Positions 1 through 6,481 of a DNA stretch of 23,184 nt are shown here, piece after piece; the first letter of the stretch is position 1, and each line of letters opens with the position of its first letter. This stretch comes from Balneolaceae bacterium. Lineage in GTDB: Bacteria; Bacteroidota; Rhodothermia; Balneolales; Balneolaceae. Both the position numbers and the translations under genes were made by a program. Below the pieces are notes generated by a model. It searched no databases, was not told the DNA's origin, and saw only the letters and a program-made list of their open reading frames with translations. Location: the NCBI GenBank assembly GCA_007129085.1, contig SKWF01000302.1:1-23184 (forward strand), written 5' to 3'.

Positions 1-314
1 ACATACTCGTTGATGCGAGACATCGCCGGCCAGTCCCCCTCCACGGCGATAAAATTAAACCCTTTCTCCTCAATCAGTTTTTTGCTCAGCTCCGCCCGCC
101 ACGTATAGAACTCCGATGTTCCGTGCGATGCCTCCCCCATTAATACCAACTTCTGCTGATCGATCTCCTCAAACATCGCCCCGAAATCGTCGGCCGTTGT
201 AAATGGGTGAGCAAATTCTGATAGCTGTTCGGAAAGTTGCTGAGATTCAACGGACCCAATCAGGCCGGACCCGAATAAAAATATGGCTGCAAAAAGTAGT
301 TTTACTGTTTTCAT
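1..314 (-). CDS. Erythromycin esterase family protein (3' part cut off by window edge)
   Basis: Read on the minus strand from the ATG at 314, this encodes 104 residues before running off the left edge. Residues 1-24 look like a Sec signal peptide: two lysines, then a hydrophobic stretch through LLFAAIFLFGSGLIG. The mature part carries the hallmark GEASHGTSEFY at residues 60-70, with E61 and H64, followed by VEGDWPAM with E92. In the Ere/succinoglycan-esterase family these acidic and His residues form the active site. Family members hydrolyse ester bonds, but most genomic homologues are not proven macrolide esterases, so drug resistance should not be assumed. An export signal fits a periplasmic or secreted hydrolase. 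It is unrelated to the injection-system genes. No clear ribosome binding site is visible; the start is chosen because the signal peptide begins there. Confidence 0.85.
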   Translation of the reverse strand, partial: MKTVKLLFAAIFLFGSGLIGSVESQQLSEQLSEFAHPFTTADDFGAMFEEIDQQKLVLMGEASHGTSEFYTWRAELSKKLIEEKGFNFIAVEGDWPAMSRINEY

Positions 315-390
315 AAGGCGTGGTTTCTCTTCTGTTTGATGGTAAGCCTAACATAACAGATCTGCCACATATCTGCGAATTCACTCTGAA

Positions 391-762
391 AGGAGACTTT
401 GAAAAAACTTAAAGCAATACATTTCGACTTCCGCCTCGCCCCGAAGAATCGGGACCGGATAATACACCGGCTTACGCTCGGCGTGCGCTCAATGTGACGT
501 TTAGCGTCATACTGAGGAACTCAGGGTGGAGGCAAATCTCGTCATGCTGAGCCTGTCTGCCGAATCCGTCGAACGGCGGAGCAGGCAGGCCTGTCGAAGC
601 ATATTGTGTTTCGTGCACTAAAATACTCTTCGACATTGCTCAGAGTGACGCTAAGCCTTGTCATGCTGAAACCTGCCCTACGGAACCTTGGTGCAGGCGG
701 GCGCAATGAGGAGCGGAGCGACGAATGTAGTCGAAGTATATCTTTGTTTTTCAAAGCCTCCT
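391..762. repeat. Gene-free cluster of palindromic repeats bounded by an imperfect inverted repeat (MITE-like)
   Basis: This stretch holds no credible gene. Its ends are inverted copies of each other: aggagactttgaaaaa at 391-406 matches the complement of 747-762 with one mismatch, and weaker matching continues inward to about 427 and 729 (both arms contain tcgact). Inside are at least two copies of a palindromic unit that opens gtcatgctga (542-551 and 660-669). Each folds through a pair of complementary cctgc/gcagg arms. A shorter related tract (about 500-525, gtcatactgaggaactcag) lies beside them. A further copy sits at 1774-1831. Such units are common between genes in Bacteroidota-like genomes. 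The bounded structure suggests a non-autonomous mobile element or a nested insertion of several repeats. No transposase is present, and I do not see a clear target-site duplication. Confidence 0.6.
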
Positions 763-793
763 GAAAGTTGATTGGTGCGCAAAAATATGCAGG

Positions 794-810
794 CGTTCAT
801 CAAGCCGAAA
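794..810. repeat. Left arm of a 17-bp perfect inverted repeat flanking the SDR gene
   Basis: The sequence cgttcatcaagccgaaa at 794-810 recurs as its exact reverse complement at 1717-1733. This arm overlaps the stop codon and last codons of the dehydrogenase gene. The two arms enclose about 0.9 kb containing the whole gene. The arrangement resembles the recombination sites of invertible DNA segments, but no invertase gene is nearby and inversion is unproven. Confidence 0.6.
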
Positions 811-1648
811 CCGAAACAAACTGCTCGCTGATTTCCCACAACTTTTTGCACGCCTCATCATCTGTCGCCACTTTTTTGGATGGTTTTATCGGCTTCGATT
901 TTGCAAAATATCGACCGCTTTTCGATTCAATACCCGGCTCTGTACAGAGATAAATTGTCGTCTCTGCGCCCTCCTCGGGGGATTTGAAGAAAAACCGAAA
1001 CACGTTAAATATCTTCGCAAAAAAGGAGTTCGAGTTGGCCGCAAAATTACTATTAATCACCCCGGGATGCAGGCTATATGTGGTGATATTCTTCCCCTCC
1101 AGCTCTTGGTTAAGCCGGTGCGTGAACATGATGTTGAACAGCTTGGAATTTCCGTACGCTCTGGAGGCAGAATACCCTTGTTTAAGCTGAATATTCTCGG
1201 GGTCGAACTCCCCGTACCGGTGCGCTTCCGATGCCACGTTTACAACTCGCGCACCCTCCGTTTTTTCGAGGAGAGACTTCAATTCTTGGGTAAGCAAAAA
1301 ATATCCCAGATGGTTCACCGCAAAGGTCAGCTCAATGCCGTCGGGCGTCTCCTTTCGATCGCCATCAGGCAGAAACCCAGCGTTGTTCACCAGCCGATCC
1401 AGCCGCCCATAACTCTCCCTTATTTTTTCCGCCGCAGCGTGAATTTGATCCATATCAGCGAGGTCGCAAATCACGATGTCGGCGCGGTCGTTGCCAGTTG
1501 CCGAGACGATTTCATTCCGTGCGGCCTCCGCTTTTTCAGGATTTCGGCAGATCATCACCACCCTGTATCCCTCATCTAAAAGTGCCTGCGCCGTAACTTT
1601 TCCAATTCCCGAGTTTGCCCCGGTTACCACTGCAATTTTTGAATCCAT
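800..1648 (-). CDS. Short-chain dehydrogenase/reductase (SDR), retinol-dehydrogenase-like
   Basis: A 282-residue classical SDR, a cytoplasmic NAD(P)H-dependent oxidoreductase. Visible motifs are the Rossmann cofactor loop TGANSGIG (residues 9-16), NNAG (88-91), the catalytic Ser at S140 in NVASE, and the YxxxK pair Y165/K169 in AYGNSK, followed by HPGVINSNF. The order and the long C-terminal half resemble retinol dehydrogenase/WW-domain-oxidoreductase-like SDRs, but the substrate cannot be read from sequence. The open frame extends 40 codons further upstream to an ATG at 1768. I chose the ATG at 1648 because the conserved beta strand IAVVTG normally lies within a few residues of the N-terminus, and because the extension covers one arm of an inverted repeat. 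The gene stands alone between repeat elements, so no pathway partner is evident. Confidence 0.9.
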   Translation of the reverse strand: MDSKIAVVTGANSGIGKVTAQALLDEGYRVVMICRNPEKAEAARNEIVSATGNDRADIVICDLADMDQIHAAAEKIRESYGRLDRLVNNAGFLPDGDRKETPDGIELTFAVNHLGYFLLTQELKSLLEKTEGARVVNVASEAHRYGEFDPENIQLKQGYSASRAYGNSKLFNIMFTHRLNQELEGKNITTYSLHPGVINSNFAANSNSFFAKIFNVFRFFFKSPEEGAETTIYLCTEPGIESKSGRYFAKSKPIKPSKKVATDDEACKKLWEISEQFVSVSA

Positions 1649-1716
1649 ATATAAAGATGCGATCTCTAAGTTTCCATTCAGCGGCAAAACCACATTGTCC
1701 GCCGCAACAGTTCCAT

Positions 1717-1733
1717 TTTCGGCTTGATGAACG
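1717..1733. repeat. Right arm of the 17-bp perfect inverted repeat flanking the SDR gene
   Basis: This is the exact reverse complement of 794-810. It lies about 69 bp upstream of the chosen SDR start, between that start and where its promoter would be expected. If the segment inverted, the gene would be detached from any promoter lying to the right of this arm. Confidence 0.6.
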
Positions 1734-1773
1734 TCGTAAATACTCTTTAATGACTTTTCGAAACCCAATTGTA

Positions 1774-1831
1774 GTCATCCCGCACTGCCTTCCAAAGCGA
1801 TAGCGCAAGGAGAGCAGGCTCAGCATAATGA
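1774..1831. repeat. Intergenic palindromic repeat, related to the units at 542 and 660
   Basis: The segment begins gtcatcccgcactgcc and ends caggctcagcataatga. Its right end matches the reverse complement of the opening of the unit at 542 (tcatgctgagcctg), so it is another, diverged member of the same interspersed family. It lies upstream of the SDR gene. The spurious reading frames that cross it are products of the repeat. Confidence 0.5.
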
Positions 1832-1879
1832 GGCAAATTCCTCCCCTCTCGATACTGAAATAAATTCCAGCCTAAAACA

Positions 1880-1913
1880 AGACACGCGAAGTCTTTGGAG
1901 ACTTCGCGTGTCT
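1880..1913 (-). terminator. Strong hairpin terminator downstream of the STAS gene
   Basis: A perfect 15-bp stem (agacacgcgaagtct at 1880-1894, complement at 1899-1913) encloses the 4-nt loop ttgg. Read on the minus strand it follows the STAS stop codon by about 50 bp and is followed by tgtttt, consistent with intrinsic termination of the STAS transcript. It also insulates the SDR gene from read-through. Confidence 0.75.
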
Positions 1914-1966
1914 AAATCTATAGCGTGCCAAAATTTTGTATCAACTGCTTAAATTGGAGTAAAAGT

Positions 1967-2311
1967 TTATTCCTCCTCGTAAGCCGCTACAGCTTCATCC
2001 AATGTTTTATAGTGATCAAAAACGGTGATCAGTTTCGTAACAACCAATAGACTTTCAATCCGTTCGGATGCGCCGCAAATTTTCAGGTCACCACCGGCAT
2101 TTCTCAGGCTTGTCATGGTGGTAATCATGGTTCCCAATCCGGACGAGTTCATAAAGCTTACCTTACTCAGATCCGCAACTACATTTGTTTTTCCATCATC
2201 AATCAGCTCCTGAATCTCATCTTTGAAATCCGAAACCGATGGTCCCCCCATAACTTTTCCCTTAAACGTAATGACAACGGTATTATATTTTTCAGAAAAC
2301 GAGTAGTTCAT
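1967..2311 (-). CDS. STAS-domain protein, anti-sigma-factor antagonist type (SpoIIAA/RsbV-like)
   Basis: A 114-residue, single-domain protein spanning one STAS fold. The signature is FMNSSGLGT at residues 53-61. In SpoIIAA/RsbV the second Ser of the D-S-S-G-L-G motif is the phosphorylation site, here S57. The usual Asp two residues before it is Asn (N55), a mild departure. Family members bind an anti-sigma kinase when unphosphorylated and so release a sigma factor; others act in phosphorelay hubs without a sigma factor. No cognate kinase (RsbW/SpoIIAB) or PP2C phosphatase lies nearby, so its partners must be encoded elsewhere. The gene is divergent from the lipoprotein gene across a 201-bp gap and ends in a strong terminator, so it is monocistronic. 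Confidence 0.9.
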   Translation of the reverse strand: MNYSFSEKYNTVVITFKGKVMGGPSVSDFKDEIQELIDDGKTNVVADLSKVSFMNSSGLGTMITTMTSLRNAGGDLKICGASERIESLLVVTKLITVFDHYKTLDEAVAAYEEE

Positions 2312-2512
2312 AATCTCAACATTAAATTTATTGTTCCTTGATTTTACTTTACTTGAATGTGCTTAATATGGTCTTATAACTCTAATTTTTCAACCTTTAA
2401 TTCTCATCGGCTCAAAAATAATAATCTGCTCTATTAGGAGCTGAACTATGAACTGATTTGCAAAAACCCCTTCGGCAATATAGATTTCCGTCTATTAACC
2501 TAAATCAAGATT

Positions 2513-3166
2513 ATGAAAAATTTAGCCTCCCCGCTACTCCTTCTACTTCTGTTTGCCGCCTGCGGCCAGGAAATTTCCGAAGAGTATTCACACGATATTA
2601 CAGAACTATTTCCTGAGATCTCCCTCTCCGAAGAACTCAATCTCTATGTTGATGAAGACGGCCAACCGGTCGACGGACACTACAGCACCACATTCGAAGA
2701 TGGATCCGACCGTGCCGATATTACCTTTCGGGACGGGATGATTTCGGAGGGTGAAATTTTCAGGGAAGATGGATACCGCACCGTCGGCTACAGCACCGAA
2801 AACGGAATGATGACACACACCCTCTACGCCGAAGATGACCAACCCCGGCTCATCTCTGTTTTTGGGGATGATCTGTCAGACCGAAGAGAGTTCCACGTCT
2901 GGTACGATGACGGTACCCGTTTTGTAGAGTCTGACCAAACCATTAACCGGATGTGGTATGAAAGCGGACAGCTCCAGTCGGAAGTACCGCTTACAGACGG
3001 GCGAATGGATGGCAAGGCGGTTTTTTGGCATGAAAATGGAGAGATAAAAGCTGAAAATCACTTTACCGATGATGAAATGGACGGCACCTTCACCGAGTGG
3101 GATGAAGAGGGGAATATTGTTCGGGAGCGCGTGTACGATATGGGAGAGTTGGTGTCGGGGGAGTGA
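2513..3166 (+). CDS. Lipoprotein with MORN-type (MORN_2) repeats
   Basis: A 217-residue protein starting with a lipoprotein signal: MKNL, a poly-Leu core, and a lipobox-like FAAC with the lipidated Cys at 17. It should therefore be anchored in a membrane, probably facing the periplasm or cell surface. The C-terminal third shows the YxxGxxxxE.xxxDGxxxGxxxxW pattern typical of MORN_2 repeats: YESGQLQSEVPLTDGRMDGK, then HENGEIKAENHFTDDEMDG, then DEEGNIVRERVYDMGEL. More degenerate copies are likely in residues 45-110. Such antitoxin-YwqK-like repeat proteins are common in Bacteroidota and their role is unknown. The protein is strongly acidic. The gene has its own start after a 201-bp divergent intergenic region and is followed by the DUF2200 gene with a 71-bp gap. 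Confidence 0.8.
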   Translation: MKNLASPLLLLLLFAACGQEISEEYSHDITELFPEISLSEELNLYVDEDGQPVDGHYSTTFEDGSDRADITFRDGMISEGEIFREDGYRTVGYSTENGMMTHTLYAEDDQPRLISVFGDDLSDRREFHVWYDDGTRFVESDQTINRMWYESGQLQSEVPLTDGRMDGKAVFWHENGEIKAENHFTDDEMDGTFTEWDEEGNIVRERVYDMGELVSGE

Positions 3167-3237
3167 GTTTTTGTCTATTTCTTCATTAGTAAAGCATAGG
3201 GTTTTGAATAAATCATATAAAAATAGACCGTAGAAAA

Positions 3238-3588
3238 ATGGCAAAACATCGGATCTATACCATGAGCTTCGCAAGTGTTTACCCTCACTATGTGGCGAAG
3301 GCAGAGAAGAAAAATCGGACGAAAGCGGAAGTCGATGAAATTATTCGATGGCTGACCGGATACAGCCGGGATGAGTTGGAGGCCCAACTCAAAAAAGAGA
3401 CAGATTTTGAAACCTTCTTTGAAGAGGCTCCCGGCCTCAACCCTGCACGAAAATTGATCAAGGGAGTAGTTTGCGGGGTTCGGGTCGAAGATATCGAAGA
3501 GCCGACGATGCAGGAGATACGCTACCTGGATAAGCTGATCGATGAGTTAGCCAGAGGGAAAGCGATGGAGAAGATTTTGCGGGGGTAA
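3238..3588 (+). CDS. DUF2200 family protein
   Basis: A 116-residue protein matching the conserved DUF2200 pattern as I know it: MSFASVYPHYVAKAEKKNRT near the N-terminus, then EVDEIIRWLTGY, a central acidic region with NPARKLIKGVVCGVRVE, and a C-terminal helix EIRYLDKLIDELARGKAMEKI. It spans the whole family length with no signal peptide or membrane segment, so it should be cytoplasmic. Members are widespread, small, and of unknown biochemical function. The gene lies 71 bp after the lipoprotein gene. That gap carries an inverted repeat, gtctattt (3173-3180) and aaatagac (3221-3228), which might separate the two transcripts. Confidence 0.9.
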   Translation: MAKHRIYTMSFASVYPHYVAKAEKKNRTKAEVDEIIRWLTGYSRDELEAQLKKETDFETFFEEAPGLNPARKLIKGVVCGVRVEDIEEPTMQEIRYLDKLIDELARGKAMEKILRG

Positions 3589-3690
3589 TATACCTCTCTA
3601 TGCTATCAGATCTTATAAAGCTCTCCTGCACAACATTTACTTTTCCCACCCGGTGTCGAAGTTTTACAAAAGCAGAACTCTTTCAACAAA

Positions 3691-3741
3691 GGGGTAATTA
3701 CATTTCTTCATTTACTTGATTTCTTCAAATGTAATTATCCC
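3691..3741. promoter_or_regulatory. Near-perfect 15-bp inverted repeat enclosing a 9-bp direct repeat (possible operator)
   Basis: The arms ggggtaattacattt (3691-3705) and aaatgtaattatccc (3727-3741) pair at 14 of 15 positions around a 21-nt loop. Within the block atttcttca occurs twice in direct orientation, at 3702-3710 and 3719-3727, 17 bp apart. AraC-family proteins commonly bind direct repeats, and dimeric regulators bind palindromes, so this is a candidate operator about 180-230 bp upstream of the regulator start. It could alternatively be a terminator for the DUF2200 transcript, although it has no T-tract. Confidence 0.45.
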
Positions 3742-3802
3742 AATGGAAATACCTTGCCGTAAAACTGTAACATTTTTCAAAAACAATCCTCTTTATAAAT
3801 AG

Positions 3803-3846
3803 ACAGTCTAAATTCAAAGCTTGAGAGTTTGGTCCGATTAGACTGT
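3803..3846. promoter_or_regulatory. 9-bp perfect inverted repeat with a 26-bp spacer in the regulator leader
   Basis: The arms acagtctaa (3803-3811) and ttagactgt (3838-3846) are exact complements. With a 26-nt spacer the centre-to-centre distance is about 35 bp, more suited to two DNA-bound protein subunits than to an RNA hairpin. It lies roughly 75-115 bp upstream of the regulator ATG. Confidence 0.35.
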
Positions 3847-3859
3847 TAATAGAGAAGTA

Positions 3860-3885
3860 TTTGGGGCCTTTTTTAAAGGCCCAAA
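3860..3885 (+). terminator. Hairpin in the leader of the AraC-type regulator (attenuator-like)
   Basis: The segment tttggggccttt pairs with aaaggcccaaa, with one bulged G, to form a stable stem 35 bp before the ATG at 3920. It lacks a run of T on the + strand, so intrinsic termination is uncertain. If transcription starts upstream of it, it would sit in the 5' leader and could attenuate transcription or influence translation. Confidence 0.4.
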
Positions 3886-3919
3886 TTAGTATAGTAATTC
3901 CAAATTTGAGAGAAAGAAA

Positions 3920-4294
3920 ATGAGAGGTAAAACCAGAATTGCATCCGCTTCAGAGATTCTACAGCAAAACATTGAAAACGTAGTTCAGGTGGGAGAATGG
4001 GCTCGTTTAATGGGATATGAATGCCCAAAAAAGTTTGCCCGGCAATTTTTACGACACTACTCTGTAAGGCCGCAAACATACCTAAAATACCTACGCCTGA
4101 AACACATTTCAACAGATCTGAGAAACGAAAATAGATCCAACTTTGAGGTAGCCCGTAAATACGGCATACCGGATGAAATAGCACTCAATAAATTCATCAA
4201 CTATCATCTAAATTGTTCTCCTACCGACCTTAAAAGCATGCCTCAAAATCAATTAGAAGAAAGGGTCGAAAAATTAGGTAGTAATATTCGGTAG
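3920..4294 (+). CDS. AraC-type DNA-binding domain protein (no sensor domain), candidate eCIS regulator
   Basis: A 124-residue protein that is essentially only the two-helix-turn-helix DNA-binding module of AraC/XylS regulators. The first HTH lies around residues 22-52 (VGEWARLMGYECPKKFARQF, then the family-typical YLKYLRLKH linker helix). The second lies around 72-101 (FEVARKYGIPDEIALNKFIN and the CSP-D-LK ending that corresponds to the P-x-x-Y/F-R motif). The N-terminal sensory or dimerisation domain of typical AraC proteins is missing, so activity may depend on expression level or a partner protein. It lies 126 bp upstream of the first eCIS gene on the same strand with no terminator between. 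Regulation of the eCIS is inferred from position only. The leader upstream and the 13-bp repeats at its 3' end are plausible binding sites. Confidence 0.8.
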   Translation: MRGKTRIASASEILQQNIENVVQVGEWARLMGYECPKKFARQFLRHYSVRPQTYLKYLRLKHISTDLRNENRSNFEVARKYGIPDEIALNKFINYHLNCSPTDLKSMPQNQLEERVEKLGSNIR

Positions 4295-4313
4295 TGAAGT
4301 TAGGTAGTGAAAA
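4275..4313. repeat. Three tandem 13-bp direct repeats between regulator and eCIS operon
   Basis: Three consecutive 13-mers, taggtagtaatat (4275-4287), tcggtagtgaagt (4288-4300) and taggtagtgaaaa (4301-4313), share the core ggtagt in exact 13-bp register. The first two overlap the last codons and stop of the regulator gene; the third is in the 126-bp gap before the eCIS. The phasing suggests a cooperative protein-binding array, possibly for the adjacent AraC-type protein. It could also be a small tandem duplication without function. Confidence 0.45.
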
Positions 4314-4420
4314 ATATCGTTTTTATATAAATAATAGTGAATCAAATAGGCTTGTAGTTGATACTGAAATGTACACGAAGGCCTGTAGACAAGAGAAACC
4401 AGTCAACCTGAGGCAGAAAC

Positions 4421-5053
4421 ATGTTAAAAACAGCAATGGAATTTTTGTCCGACACCCTTAAGTATGCGTTGGAACTGGATGAAAATGATATTTCTGTTGA
4501 CAGCCTCCAGGTTTTACAGGAAGGAGGAATAGATGGAATTCTGCTTTCGCTTCTCAACATAGAAGAAGAATCTACACTGAAAAATTCTCCTCACCACTTC
4601 GTAAAGGAAAAAGATAATGGGGAGAAAGAGCTGCTCCATCAAATCCCTCCCCTCTCATTAAACCTCCGAGTGGTTTTTGCGTTTAATTGTGATAATTACA
4701 TCAAATCTATAAGGAAGCTATCCCGAACAGCTAACTACTTTCACCAAAATTCATGGTTCGCACCTGGAGAAACACAGGACATTATCCAGACAGGTCCACC
4801 CGGAAAGTTAATTATGGATATGGAGAGTCTTTCCCTCGAGCAGCTTAATCACATCTGGAGTATTTCGGGGGGTGTGCATTACCCGGCGCTTTTTTATAGG
4901 GTGAGACTTATAGAGCTCGAGCAGGAAGAAGCGGTTGAAGCTGAACACGTTGAAACTGTAAAAGTAAATCCCGATGAAGAGGAGCCAGTAAGCTTTTTAT
5001 CACCTGCACACATGAAAAAACATCTTAAGGAAAAAAAGAAAAACGGAGATTAA
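4421..5053 (+). CDS. eCIS cap/tail-terminator protein (Pvc16/Afp16-like, DUF4255 family)
   Basis: A 210-residue protein whose first about 185 residues match the Pvc16 N-terminal (DUF4255) pattern: an N-terminal helix AMEFLSDTLKYALE, the strand LSLNLRVVFAFNCDNYIKSIRKLSRTANYF, and LSLEQLNHIWSISGGVHYPALFYRVRLIEL, the strongly conserved closing motif. In PVC/Afp particles this protein caps the distal end of the tube and sheath and stops polymerisation. The tail from 187 onward is charged, Glu- then Lys-rich (ending HLKEKKKNGD), and probably flexible. A ctgagg-type ribosome site precedes the ATG. It is the first gene of the operon, whereas in the Photorhabdus PVC loci the cap gene is near the distal end. 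It is 3 bp from the first sheath gene. Confidence 0.9.
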   Translation: MLKTAMEFLSDTLKYALELDENDISVDSLQVLQEGGIDGILLSLLNIEEESTLKNSPHHFVKEKDNGEKELLHQIPPLSLNLRVVFAFNCDNYIKSIRKLSRTANYFHQNSWFAPGETQDIIQTGPPGKLIMDMESLSLEQLNHIWSISGGVHYPALFYRVRLIELEQEEAVEAEHVETVKVNPDEEEPVSFLSPAHMKKHLKEKKKNGD

Positions 5054-5056
5054 TAT

Positions 5057-6433
5057 ATGTCGAATTATAGAACACCCGGGGTATACATAGAAGAAATTCC
5101 TTCTTTCCCCCCATCCGTCGCACAGGTAGAGACCGCCATTCCCGCATTTATCGGTTATACAAAAAAAGGACCGGATGAGCCTACTCGAATCAGCTCGATG
5201 TTGCAATATCGAAAAGTATTTGGCGGGCCAAAATTGGAAATCGGGGAGTTTGAAATTGATGATGATACACTTAAACCCCCTAATATTCCAGCCACGCCTG
5301 AATACCGGCTTTACTATACCCTTGAAATGTTTTTCGCAAATGGCGGAGGGGACTGCTATATCATATCAGTAGGAGATTATGATGACGGAATAGATGAGTC
5401 CGATATGGAAGAGGGATTGAAACTGTTGGAAAAAGAGGAAGTACCTACCCTGATACTTTTACCGGATGCCTACGACGAACCATACGAGCTCTATAAGAAG
5501 GCCCTTGCTCAATGTGCTGATCGGAAAGACAGGTTTTTGATATGTGATGTAAATCACGTGGATGAAGATATAAATGCCATCTCTACATCTGCTGATGACT
5601 TCAGGGACGGAATCGGGTCAAACGACTTGCTGTTCGGTGCGGCCTATTATCCCAACTTGAAAACTACACTCACTCATCAGTACAGAGAAGATGAAATAGC
5701 AGTTGAGGTAGGAGATGTTGATATGACATTGCGCCATTCTGATGAAACCATCGAAGATGACGATGACATGAAAGAAAAGTCCCTGTATCACGCTGATAAT
5801 GGAAACTACAGGGATAAGTACAACCTAATCAAAAAAGAGATCGACTCCGTGAAGTTGGTTCTTCCACCGAGTGGCGCAATCGCCGGTGTTTATGCACGGG
5901 TTGATAACTCAAGAGGCGTCTGGAAAGCCCCGGCCAATGTTTCCCTGAATCGTGTATCGGCGCCGGAGGTGAAAATCGATGATAATGACCAGGAAGATCT
6001 GAATGTAACCCAATCGGGCAAATCGATTAACGCCATTCGAAGCTTTAAAGGCAAAGGCGTGTTGGTTTGGGGCGCAAGAACACTGGCCGGAAACGACAAT
6101 GAGTGGCGATATGTGTCTGTAAGGCGATTTTTCAATATGGTGGAGGAGTCTGCCAAAAATGCCTCCGAAAAATTTGCATTTGAACCGAACAATGCCGACA
6201 CCTGGATGAAAGTGAAAGCAATGCTGGAAAATTTCCTAACAACACAATGGAGATCAGGTGCGCTGATGGGAGCCACGCCCGAAGAAGCCTTTTTTGTAAA
6301 TGTGGGACTCGGCGAAACTATGTCTGCCGAACAAATACTCGAAGGACAAATGATTGTAGAAATCGGAATGGCTGTAGTCCGACCGGCTGAATTTATCATA
6401 CTCCGGTTTTCTCACAAAATGATGGAGTCCTGA
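5057..6433 (+). CDS. eCIS contractile sheath protein, first paralogue (Pvc2/3/4-like)
   Basis: A 458-residue tail-sheath protein. The N-terminus YRTPGVYIEEI followed by ETAIPAFIGYT is the conserved sheath start, used in the strand-swap interactions between subunits. MFFANGGGDCYIISVG (91-106) and AAYYPNLKTT (195-204) mark the middle domain. PPSGAIAGVYARVDNSRGVWKAPAN (270-294) and VSVRRFFNMVEES through GMAVVRPAEFIILRFSHKMM (353-456) form the conserved C-terminal domain that builds the inner sheath wall. Contraction of this polymer powers tube ejection. The variable stretch between about 205 and 268 is short and acidic. A good ribosome site (ggaga) lies just before the ATG. The gene is 48 bp before its paralogue, and the last coding segment is nearly identical to it at DNA level. 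Tube and sheath genes follow, as in known eCIS loci. Confidence 0.95.
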   Translation: MSNYRTPGVYIEEIPSFPPSVAQVETAIPAFIGYTKKGPDEPTRISSMLQYRKVFGGPKLEIGEFEIDDDTLKPPNIPATPEYRLYYTLEMFFANGGGDCYIISVGDYDDGIDESDMEEGLKLLEKEEVPTLILLPDAYDEPYELYKKALAQCADRKDRFLICDVNHVDEDINAISTSADDFRDGIGSNDLLFGAAYYPNLKTTLTHQYREDEIAVEVGDVDMTLRHSDETIEDDDDMKEKSLYHADNGNYRDKYNLIKKEIDSVKLVLPPSGAIAGVYARVDNSRGVWKAPANVSLNRVSAPEVKIDDNDQEDLNVTQSGKSINAIRSFKGKGVLVWGARTLAGNDNEWRYVSVRRFFNMVEESAKNASEKFAFEPNNADTWMKVKAMLENFLTTQWRSGALMGATPEEAFFVNVGLGETMSAEQILEGQMIVEIGMAVVRPAEFIILRFSHKMMES

Positions 6434-6481
6434 GCCGGCCGATTGAAAATGAAACAAAGAACGTAAACCAAGCATAATACT

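Larger units (their letters stand above)
3589..3919. promoter_or_regulatory. 331-bp gene-free leader upstream of the AraC-type regulator
   Basis: No gene is visible here, but the AT-rich region contains three ordered inverted repeats (entered separately at 3691, 3803 and 3860). It ends in a purine-rich tract, gagagaaagaaa, just before the regulator ATG at 3920, which serves as the likely ribosome binding site. The promoter of the regulator, and possibly of the whole injection-system transcript, should lie here. I could not fix -7/-33 or -10/-35 boxes with confidence. Confidence 0.5.

Noticed and set aside
542..754. 70-aa open frame on the minus strand within the repeat block
   Set aside because: It is made entirely of the palindromic repeat sequence, has a low-complexity Ser/Arg-rich translation, and resembles no family.
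1067..1579. 170-aa plus-strand open frame opposite the SDR gene
   Set aside because: The minus strand here encodes a complete, motif-perfect SDR; this is its antisense shadow.
1649..1768. 40-residue N-terminal extension of the SDR from an ATG at 1768
   Set aside because: SDRs start a few residues before the TGxxxGIG motif; the extension lacks family similarity and crosses an inverted-repeat arm.
4275..4313. CRISPR array or plasmid-type iterons
   Set aside because: There are only three 13-bp units with no spacers and no replication gene; a regulatory array is the simpler reading.
5890..6399. 169-aa minus-strand frame, with a similar one at 7741-8253
   Set aside because: They look conserved with each other only because they are antisense to the same conserved part of the two sheath paralogues.
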